Assembly (NCBI GenBank): GCA_019633425.1
Contig: WSUB01000407.1
Span: 1 to 12,497 of the forward strand
Reading direction: 5' to 3'
From: Tulasnella sp. 424
Lineage: Eukaryota > Basidiomycota > Agaricomycetes > Cantharellales > Tulasnellaceae
DNA: 12,497 bases
The notes beneath the pieces were generated by a model. The model ran no database searches. It was not told the DNA's origin and saw only the letters and a list, made by a program, of their open reading frames with translations. The position numbers and the translations under genes are program-made. Shown piece after piece: positions 1 to 7,194 of the stretch (the stretch's first letter is position 1; each line of letters begins with the position of its first letter).

Positions 1-157
1 CTACAATGTAAATAGATATCGATATTTACATATATATAACACTCTGTGCACCATTTTGTCGTTTAGAAGGGGTCGTTAAGGGTGGTCGTCGATCGTGATT
101 GTCGATCGGAGGTCGGCAATCGGAATCGGCGATCGTGACACAAACGGCGCGCCATAC
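1..157. other. Left edge, no gene seen
   Basis: It is AT-rich at 1-60, including a near-palindrome around 12-29 (TAAATAGATATCGATATTTA-like), then GATCG-rich short repeats at 88-138. Open frames here are shadows without recognisable motifs. It may be the far end of the repeat-unit flank or the edge of the array. Confidence 0.4.
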
Positions 158-312
158 AAATTAGGCAAGATAGAACTTCCCAACGATCTGAGCCCTGCAC
201 TACTCGCTCGGCCGCAATTCTGGCGGGGAAAAATGCCTCGACATATAACCAGGCAAGTAAAATACAATGCAACGTACACTACGTTTCGTGTTTTCTGTGA
301 GTCTGACCCAGG
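158..312 (-). repeat. 3' flank of gene A, shared with B and C
   Basis: The stretch is clearly similar to 1741-1892 and more weakly to 3728-3868. Shared words include TTAGGCAAGA, TTCTGGCGGGGAA, CATATAA and GCAAGTAA, continuing without break into the last exon. It marks the downstream part of the duplicated unit and probably includes the 3' UTR and transcription end of each gene. I see no obvious poly(A) signal. Confidence 0.75.
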
Positions 313-1664
313 TCAATCAGCCCAGGCCAGCACTCGAATGTTATGCTTCATCCACTCCTGCCTATACCAGCCCGCATATACACAACGATCACCGGAATGG
401 GCTTTTCCAGGTTGCCAAATGTTCTCATGCCACACTTGCGATATGAAAGTCGCTCGGTCCCTGTGGCAATTTTCGAATCCGGCTTCCAAGCCGATGAATG
501 GCGACGGGCCAATCGCTCTTTGGTCGGTCCGACTCTCGGAAACTGCGACCCATTTGAAATGAGATGGGTCACCGACAAGAATCTCAAAAGGAGTGATATC
601 TGATATCTCTTTTGAATTCAACGATAAATGGCCACCTAAACATCATCGTCGACGAATATCGATGTGAGGATGAAAAAGACGTGGGAGAAATTACCAGCGT
701 TACTCACCTGGGAGATGAGGTCCACATTTACCAACCACAAGTCCTGCATCATTGTACCATGAGCGTATGCTGTATAATGGGTGACCATGGGTATCCGTTC
801 CTGTTCGAATGGCATTATCTGGGATATTGTGCTGGTTCTCGATCAGGAGCCAGCACGGTATTGCCGCGTCGTTCCTCGCTTCGTATAGTCTTCGCCGCTC
901 TTTAGCTTGCTTGATCCAATCCGCATGCGACCTTATCGGCTGCAGCAAGGAAGAGGGAGGGACGAAAGAGTACCAGTCGCTGATCTGAATACGTGCGGGT
1001 GAGAGGACCGAGGTTGGACGGTGCGGGTAGTTGAGAAGAATCGCTCGTTCCAGGGTCTCCCAGTTGCTGCGGACGTCGCTTGGAAGCGAAGCGTGCCACT
1101 TGAGAGCATTACCGAAGAAGCATGGAAACGCGAGCCGGACTATCCACTCCGAGTCGTTTTCCTTGCCCTCAGCAGCAGCGCGCTGTCGGATTTGGCTGAC
1201 GAATTCTTGGGACTCTGCCTCGCTTTCACCTTTGAACGTTAACGAGGCAGTCTGATGCTTTTGGTCTAACAGGATAACATCGTTAAAAACTAATTTTGGA
1301 AAAAGCTCCAAAATACTAGGGTTGCCTGACTGAGGAGGAACCACCTCTTCATACGCGGGCTCGGCGTATCGCGCTAGGATAGCTCTTCGGAGTCGCTTCC
1401 AGTCCGTTTGAATCTCATCGTCAAGATTCTCGAACCACTTCAGAGCTTCGCCATCGAACCTGATGGAGGCATGATCGGCCATCTACCCGTCGTCTCTCCC
1501 CTTTCCAGCCTCGATTGCATGTTCTCAGACCGAGCGGATAAACTGGTGGCAAGTGAGGTCCCCTGTACCCGTAAAGAAAGTTCCTGATTGCCCGCTCATG
1601 TCAAGGCCCGGCGCTGCAGTTACTGTACGCAACGTAACTAATACGGACCTTGTTCAAATTCCAT
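313..1664 (-). pseudogene. Gene A: Gag-like x2 / DM9 x2 protein, disabled copy
   Basis: Exons read on the minus strand are 1649-1664, 1326-1583, 708-1265 and 313-635, with introns 1584-1648, 1266-1325 and 636-707. Exon 1 gives MEFEQ. Exon 2 carries the first Gag-like unit (motifs FTGTGD, FDGEALKWF, DWKRLRRAILARY). Exon 3 carries the second (LTFKGE, GNALKWHASLP, WETLERAILLNY) and starts DM9 repeat 1 (PLYSIRSWYNDAGLVVGK). Exon 4 holds ITPFEILVGDP and DM9 repeat 2, ending VLAWAD and a TGA at 313-315. Two nonsense codons interrupt exon 2: TGA at 1525-1527, where copies B and C have Arg, and TAG at 1483-1485, where they have Trp. Intron 2 has a GC rather than GT donor. Only about 45 nt of the upstream sequence seen in B remains. 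An ATG at 1480-1482, directly after the TAG, opens a frame that could still give a protein lacking the first 39 residues. Homology to the sister copies is clear; loss of function is inferred. Confidence 0.75.
1266..1325 (-). other. Gene A intron 2 with GC donor, also in-frame and stop-free
   Basis: The homologous introns in B (71 nt) and C (53 nt) start GTGAGCC; E (51 nt) starts GTAAATG. In A the border reads CAG|GCAACC, a GC donor, with the acceptor CTGTTAG and a TTTAACG branch-like site. The intron is exactly 60 nt and has no in-frame stop, so leaving it in adds 20 residues without shifting the frame. Confidence 0.6.
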
Positions 1665-1740
1665 TTTAGACGGATCACGCATGACGGAGGGGACAATTGT
1701 GATCTACCTGAGGCATGTACAATAATTCACATGATATCCT

Positions 1741-1892
1741 AACTTAGGCAAGACAAAACACCCAATTGGCGTAGTACACCACTCGCTAGACGTAATTCTG
1801 GCGGGGAACCATGATTCTACATATAATCAAGCAAGTAACGGACAATGCAACATACACTGCGCACCGTAGTTTATCTGTGAGTCTGACCCAGG
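1741..1892 (-). repeat. 3' flank of gene B, paralogous to the gene A flank
   Basis: It aligns with 158-312 through most of its length (ATTCTGGCGGGGAA, ATATAA-CAAGTAA, TGAGTCTGACCCAGG). The part at 1708-1740 also resembles the start of gene C's flank near 3690-3727. The junction with the short upstream remnant of gene A is at about 1705-1710. Confidence 0.75.
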
Positions 1893-3265
1893 TCAATCAG
1901 CCCAGGCCAGCACTCGAATGTTATGCTTCATCCACTCATTCTTATACCAGCCAGCATATACACAACGATCGCCGGAGTGGGCTTTTCCAGGTATCCAACT
2001 GTTCTCATGCCACACTTGCGAAATGAAAGTCGCTCGGTGCCTGTGGCAGTTTTCGAATCCGGCTTCCACGCCGATGAATGGTGACGGGGAAATCGCCCTT
2101 TGGTCTGTCCGACTCTCGGGAACTGCGACCCATTGAAAAATGAGATGGGTCACCGACAAGAATCTCGAAAGGGGTTATCCCTCCCACTTGCTCCCCGTTT
2201 AACGGTAAAGCGGCGCCTGGCCGTCATTGTTAAGAATATCGAAGTGAGGGTACGTGAGAAGGTCATTGGGCCGGGAGATATTGGTAGCAATACTCACCAG
2301 ACATATAAGGTGCACATTTACCAACCAGGAGCCCTGTACTGTTGCGCCAAGAGCGGGCACTGTATATAGGGCGACCACGGTCGTCGCTTCCTGTTCGAAT
2401 GGCGTTATCTGGTATGTTCTGCTGGTTCTCAATCAGAAGCCAACACGGTATAGACGGGTCGTTCATTGCTTCGTATAGTCTTCGCCACTGTGTTGCTTGA
2501 TGAATCCAATCAGTAAGTGACCTAATCGACTGTAGCGAGGAGGATGGAGGGACGAAAGAGTACCAATCGTTGACCTGGATACGGCTCGGTGAGACGACCG
2601 AGGTGGGCTGGTGCGGGTAGTCGAGAAGGATTGCTCGCTCAAGACTTCTCCAGCTACTTTGGACGTCGATTGGAAGGGAGGCGTGCCATCTGAGAGCCTC
2701 TCCGAGGAAACATGGGAATGCAAGTCGGAGCATCCACTCCGAGTCGTTTTCCTTTCCTTCTGCGCAAGCACACTGTCGAATTTGACTGAGGAACTCCTGA
2801 CATTCGGTTGCGCTTTCACCTCGTAACCTCAACAGTGGAAGCTGATTCCCTTGACCTAGCAGGATAAAGTCGTCAGCTATTGTAAGAAGGTCCGTGTCAA
2901 AAGTACTTTCGAAACAAGGGGCTCACTTGGCTGAGGATCCGCCTCAGCCTCATCAGCAGGCTCGGCATACTGTACAAGGATAGCTCGGCGAAGTCGCTTC
3001 CAGTCCGTTTGAATCTCATCATCAAGACTCTCGAACCACCTCAGAGCTTCGCCATCGAGCCTGATGGAGGCATGGTCGGCCATCCAGCCGTCGTCTCTCC
3101 CCCTTCCAGCCTCGATCGCATGTTCCCGGACCGAGCGGATAAACCGGTGGCAAGTTAGGTCCCCTGTACCAGTGAAGAAAGTCCCTGATTGCCCGCTCAT
3201 GTCAATGCCCGGTGCCGCAGTGACTGTACACAAAGTCCACAATACTGACTTTGTTCAGATTCCAT
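1893..3265 (-). pseudogene. Gene B: Gag-like x2 / DM9 x2 protein, frameshifted in last exon
   Basis: Exons are 3250-3265 (MESEQ), 2927-3184, 2298-2855 and 1893-2216; introns are 3185-3249, 2856-2926 and 2217-2297. Exons 2 and 3 are fully open and have the same lengths (258 and 558 nt) as in A and C. They carry both Gag-like units (LDGEALRWFESL with DWKRLRRAIL; LGEALRWHASLP with WRSLERAILLDY) and the first half of DM9 repeat 1. Exon 4 begins normally and reaches EILVGDPSHF. One extra base in the A-rich run near 2131-2143 then shifts the frame, and translation ends at 2005 (about 347 residues). The original frame is still open from the shift to the TGA at 1893-1895 and retains a good DM9 repeat 2 (ATFISQVWHENSW, PGKAHSGD, RVLAWAD). 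One indel separates it from an intact gene, so a recent inactivation or a base-calling error are both possible. Confidence 0.75.
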
Positions 3266-3522
3266 TGTAGACGGATTACGGAAGGCGCCAGGGGGACAAT
3301 TGCGATTGTGACGATTCAGGTGTTATCACCTTCCCACGACCCCCGTTTTGGTGAAATGGAGCCCTCAGGCTCCGTCAAACCGTCATCTCAAACCCTTCGT
3401 TCCCCATATGCATCAGTGGTGGTTGTTTTCTCCTTTAATCTCATTAACATTGTGCCATCGCTCTTCTATCCGCTCTGGGTTGAGTGTTCGCCAGACTACT
3501 TAATTACGTGAAGCAGTACGAG
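3266..3522 (-). promoter_or_regulatory. Upstream region of gene B, conserved with gene C
   Basis: After the start codon, blocks similar to the upstream region of C follow in order: AGACGGAT, CTTCCCACG, TTGGTGAAATGGAGCCCTC, CCCTTCGTTCCCCAT, GTTTTCTC, CTTCTATCCGCT, GGGTTGAGTGTT and CCAGACTACTT. Conservation runs to about 3520, where the relic of a seventh copy begins. It is the likely promoter and 5' UTR; no convincing TATA box was found. A perfect 6-bp inverted repeat with a 4-nt loop lies at 3358-3373 and is absent from the C copy. Confidence 0.5.
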
Positions 3523-3690
3523 TCTGACCCTGGTCAATCAGCGTAGGCTAACACTCGAATGCTATCCATCGGCCACTGGGTATTATAGTCCCCATTCACA
3601 GTACGATGCCAGAGTGGGCTTTGCTTGGCTGCCAGCTGTTTTCGAGCCATACTTGGGACATGAAAGTCGCTCGGTGCCTGTGGCAATTTA
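3523..3690 (-). pseudogene. Relic of a seventh copy: end of the DM9 exon
   Basis: On the minus strand this stretch resembles the last half of exon 4 of the array genes. Recognisable pieces are HRHRATFMSQVW, ENSWQP and KAHSG, then a decayed and frame-shifted tail whose DNA still matches the AWAD-stop end and the sequence beyond it (3523-3550 is close to 1881-1910). Nothing upstream of the ATF region survives. At about 3690 the sequence switches to material homologous to the 3' flank of gene C. It is a deletion remnant left by recombination between array units and cannot code for a useful product. Confidence 0.75.
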
Positions 3691-3727
3691 CCTCATTGGG
3701 TGTTGCCAACAATTCACACGACTCCCC

Positions 3728-3868
3728 AAATTAGGCAAGATAGAACCTCCCTCCATTGGAACAAACCGAGATTACTCAAACCCAATACTGGAGGGAACTA
3801 TGATTCTACATAAATCGAGCAAGTAAAAGAAAATACAACGTCCACCGCGCTCCGTTCAGTTGTAATTC
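3728..3868 (-). repeat. 3' flank of gene C, third copy of the flank repeat
   Basis: It begins AAATTAGGCAAGATAGAAC, nearly identical to 158-176, then diverges with indels while keeping GGAACTATGATTCTACATA (compare 1806-1824) and GAGCAAGTAA. It runs into the stop of gene C at 3869-3871. Confidence 0.7.
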
Positions 3869-5235
3869 TCACCCTAGTCCATCAGCCCAGGCCAAGACTC
3901 GGATGGTATACTTCAACCACTCCTTCCCGTCATAGCCCGTAAATGCAAAGAGATCGCCAGAGTGGGCCTTTCCCGGTTGCCAACTATTCTCGTGCCATAT
4001 TTGAGATATAAACGTCGCCCGGTGCCTGTGCGTATTTTCGAATCCGGCTTCCACACCTAGAAACGGTGAAGAGGCGATAGCCGCTTGATCCGCCCGTTTC
4101 TCGGGAACTGCGACCCATTTGAAGCACGACGGGTCGCCGACAAGGATTTCGAAAGGAGTGATTCTTCCTATCTCTTTCAAATTCAAAGCGATATGAGCGC
4201 CTAGATATTGCGATCATGAGTATCGAAATCAGCGGAGGCTTTGCGCACTATTACTCAGTGACCTGACTCGGCGATAAGCACTCACCAGGAATATGAGGCC
4301 CGCATTTACCAACCAACAGCCCAGCATCATTATACCACGACCGTACACTATACAGCGGTTTACCGCCTTTATCCGTTCCTGTGCGAATCGCATTATTCGG
4401 AATATTCTTCTCGCTCTCAACAAGGAGCCAGCAAGCGATTGACTTATTCTTGGCCGCTTCGTACAGCTTTCGTCGCTCTCTAGCTTGATTGATCCAGTCC
4501 GTGTGTGATCTAATCGACTGGAGCGAGGAGGAGGGAGGGACGAAAGAGTACCAGTCATTAACTTGAATACGTGCGGGTGAGATGACCGAGGGGGACCGGT
4601 GCGGGTAGTCGAGAAGAATCGCTCGCTCCAGGCTCCTCCAGTTGCTTTGGACGTCGATTGGAAGTGATGCATGCCACTTGAGAGCTTTACCGAGGAAGCA
4701 TGGAAATGCGAGTCGGACCATCCACGCCGGGTCGTTTTCCTTGCCTTCATCAAAAGCGCGCTTTCGTATTTGGCTGACGAATTGTTGGCACTCTGCTTCG
4801 CTTTCACCTTTGAACGTTAACGAAGTAGCTTGATGCTCTTGGTCTAGTAGGATAACATAGTTAGAAACCAATCTCGACCCTAAATAGAAGGCTCACTTGA
4901 TTGAGGAGGAACCACCTCCTCATACGCGGGCTCGGCGTAATGCGCGAGGATGGCTCTTCGAAGGCGCTTCCAGTCGGTTTGAGTTTCATCTTCAAGACTC
5001 TCGAACCACTTCAGAGCTTCTCCATCGAGCCTGATGGACGCATGGTCCGCCATCCAACGATCATCCGTCTGCTTCCCGGCCTCGATAGCCAGTTCCCGAA
5101 CCGAGCGTATAAACCGGTGGCAAGTGAGGTCCCCCACACCCGTAAAGAAAGTTTCTGATCACCCAGTTATGTCAATGCCTAACAGCGGGGCAACTGCACG
5201 CGAAGGTTTCGATACTGACCTTGTTCGAATTCCAT
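3869..5235 (-). CDS. Gene C: intact Gag-like x2 / DM9 x2 protein (387 aa)
   Basis: Exons are 5220-5235, 4897-5154, 4286-4843 and 3869-4200; introns are 5155-5219, 4844-4896 and 4201-4285, all phase 1. The ATG at 5233-5235 was chosen because the micro-exon MEFEQ plus intron 1 places the stop at 5162-5164 inside the intron, and sister copies share the layout. Residues 8-78 form a Gag/capsid-like unit (W39, GEALKW 50-55, W67, RRAIL 71-75). Residues 101-171 repeat it at an exact 93-residue offset (W132, GKALKW 143-148, W160). Residues about 229-306 form DM9 repeat 1 (PLYS 254-257, VGK 269-271, KEI 286-288, EILVGDP 295-301). Residues about 307-384 form DM9 repeat 2 (ATFISQ 339-344, PGKAHSG 353-359, GKE 369-371, LAWAD 380-384). 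The stop is displaced so that the protein ends ADGLG. There is no signal peptide, membrane segment, CCHC knuckle or enzyme motif. DM9 proteins of animals include mannose-binding lectins; a binding or scaffold role here is inference. Confidence 0.8.
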
Positions 5236-5510
5236 TTTAGACGGATCACGCATGGAGTGCGGTATGGGATGAAAGTAATTGTGACGATTTCAAGGGTTAA
5301 GGCTTGGGCTGTGGCCTTCCCACGTCCTAACTTGGTGAAATGGAGCCCTCCGTCAAATTTTCATCTCAAGCCCTTCGTTCCCCATCAGTTCGCCTTATGA
5401 AGGGAAATGGTCGTTTTCTCATGTAATTTAAGCACCATTATCCTCTTAGTCTTCTATCCGCTTTGGGTTGAGTGTTGGATCTGCCAGACTACTTTTACGT
5501 GGCAGTATAC
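5236..5510 (-). promoter_or_regulatory. Upstream region of gene C, conserved with gene B
   Basis: It is paralogous to 3266-3522 (shared blocks AGACGGAT, CTTCCCACG, TTGGTGAAATGGAGCCCTC, TTCTATCCGCT, TTGGGTTGAGTGTTG and GCCAGACTACTT). As the upstream region of an intact gene, it is the best candidate for a working promoter of the A-C subgroup. The stretch 5510-5638 toward the end of gene D holds nothing further that I recognise. Confidence 0.5.
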
Positions 5511-5638
5511 GGCCAACGAAGCTAATGCTAGCTATGACTAAACCCAAGAAGCTACCTGCGAGAACCGATGATTATTTCATCCAAGACCTAATGCAAGCCC
5601 TTTCCCTACAGAACAGTTGCATTGACAAACCGATCAAT

Positions 5639-6585
5639 CTAGTCCGCCCACGCCAGCACACGTACTGGGCGCTGATTGGTCTCCTTTCCGCCATAACAAA
5701 TAAAGGACCAGCCATTCGAATGGGCATTGCCTTGTATCCAGCAACCTTCGTGCCAGAGTTGACCAATGAACGTCGCTGCCCCCTTTCGAGCGATCTCAAT
5801 CCCGGCTTCGACAGCGTTGAAAGGTCTGTGAATTGGGATTTTTCGGCCAGCTGGCTTATAATCGGGGATCGTAATCCAATGAAAACGAGAAGGATCACCA
5901 ACGAGCACTTCGAGAGGAGTAACGTCGATAATTTCCTTCTTATTTAGGGGCAGCATTGCACCTACACATAAACAATGGCTCAGAATATGGTTATGCCGTA
6001 GTGAGCGTGAAATCTGTCGGAAATCTATAGCAAGCCATAACTCACCCTTGTACGCAGGACCAACCTTCCCCACAATCAGCCCAGCTTCTGCAATCCACGT
6101 CCGTGCGCTATATCTAGGCTCATCATTACCATTATTACCGGTTTATTTTCGGGAATGTCCCGAGGGGTTTCGACCAGCAGCCAGCATGGAATTGATTGAT
6201 CTCCAGCCTCCACATACATCCGACGACGTTCTCGAGCTTGGTTTAGCCACTGTTCTCGTGATTTGAACGACCGCATCTCCGGAGACGACGAAATAGTGGA
6301 CCACCAGCCTGAGGAGTTTCCAATCGCTTTGGGTCTCGTCTTCCAGGTTCTCGAACCACTTCAGAGCTTCGCCATCGAAGCGAATAGACGCATAATCTGC
6401 CATCCATTGATCTTCGCGTTGCTTTCCGGCGTTTAAGGCTTGCTCTCGGACGGCCCGGATGAACTGATGGCAGCTGAGCCCTTCGGTTCCCGTGAAAAGA
6501 ATTGCATCTAAAGGGCCGGTACGTCACGACATCATCAAAGATAGACGGGTTAGGCGGAGTACTAACCGGATTCGGGGCTCATCAT
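5639..6585 (-). pseudogene. Gene D: Gag/DM9 family member with internal deletion
   Basis: Exon 1 is 6567-6585 (MMSPES, two adjacent ATGs) and intron 1 is 6508-6566. Exon 2 starts at 6507 and encodes a good first Gag-like unit (LFTGTEGLSCHQF, FDGEALKWFENL, DWKLLR). At about 6305-6315 it jumps straight into the linker before DM9 repeat 1 (WWSTISSSPEM, then WLNQARERR). The rest of Gag unit 1, intron 2 and all of Gag unit 2 are missing, roughly 0.4 kb compared with E, and the join is out of frame. A second frame change lies near 6120-6150, between IPENK and PRYSARTW. Intron 3 is 5962-6045. Exon 4 (5639-5961) is still open and encodes a clean DM9 repeat 2 (LEVLVGDPS, ATFIGQLWHE, GGKE, VRVLAWAD, TAG). 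The gene cannot make the full protein. Confidence 0.8.
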
Positions 6586-7152
6586 TGAGGAATCGCGCGT
6601 GCGCTTGGTGGTTGTGCGGAGGATTTGTGAGTAGACTCCACTGGCCCCAATTTTGCAGCGTGTCCAGGGTCCTTCCCAAAAAGGTAAAATAAGGACCTCC
6701 TCACCGAAGCCCCCTGTGTTGCGATGAAACCTAAAGAAGCTAATGTAGACAAGTCACAGTAGTACTAGTCTAAGTACTTGATACCAGAACGACGAGAGCA
6801 GGATGTTATAGGGCATTTTAGTCAAGGCGGGGACAACATCCCTCCAAATAGGCCATTCAGGAATAGGGTCCGTGTGCAAAAGATAACCAGTCCCATATCT
6901 TTTCACATGGTATTCATCACTGAACCTCTCGCTCCGCGGTCGTAAAGCGAAAAAATTGGGGACGTGGATGCCGCGGTATACATTCAATCCCAGTTGGCAA
7001 CGTACTGGGACGGGAACAACATCAATGCCTGCCAGGCACCGGCGTTTCAGCTCTTAGGGTCTCATTTGTACCATTAGTGCTAAGATAAGTAGTGAAGAAA
7101 ACAGCTAAAGGTCGTTCTGAACGCAGTCTTAAGCGCAAGGTTTACCGACTCA
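6586..7152. other. Gap between D and E
   Basis: It contains the presumed upstream region of gene D next to 6586 and the 3' flank of gene E next to 7152. No similarity to the B/C upstream block or to the A-C 3' flanks was visible. The only notable content is the unrecognised open frame at 6754-7053. Confidence 0.4.
6754..7053 (-). other. Unrecognised 99-codon open frame, possible exon or gene fragment
   Basis: The frame is open from just after a TAA at 7054-7056 to a TGA at 6754-6756. It has no in-frame ATG near its start, so it would need to be an internal or final exon. The translation has a protein-like composition (IDVVPVPVRCQLG, then RGIHVPNFFAL, then KRYGTGYLLHTDPIPEWP and WRDVVPAL) and does not resemble the Gag or DM9 units. 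I do not recognise a family. It sits between D and E, upstream of D's start. It may be the end of an inserted or displaced gene, or a chance frame. Confidence 0.25.
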
Positions 7153-7194
7153 TCAGTTGGCCCATGCCAGGATGCGCAAAGCCGCCAACCTCAC

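Noticed and set aside
1..40. AT-rich near-palindrome as an origin or transposon end
   Set aside because: Too short and imperfect, with no partner repeat or target duplication visible in the window.
95..562. 155-codon plus-strand open frame, and similar plus-strand frames opposite the other copies
   Set aside because: It is the antisense shadow of the DM9 exon and its flank; it recurs only because the minus-strand exon is repeated, and splice sites and conserved motifs all fit the minus strand.
1483..1527. Repeat-induced point mutation as the cause of decay
   Set aside because: The two stops in A (Trp to TAG, Arg to TGA) and the TGA in the PIG-V remnant fit C-to-T/G-to-A changes. But the other lesions are indels, a T-to-C donor change and a deletion, and the copies show no obvious overall loss of C and G.
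5161..5165. Premature stop in gene C upstream of exon 2
   Set aside because: The TGA lies in frame only if translation starts at the ATG homologous to 3204 in copy B. With the micro-exon model it is inside intron 1, and C is intact.
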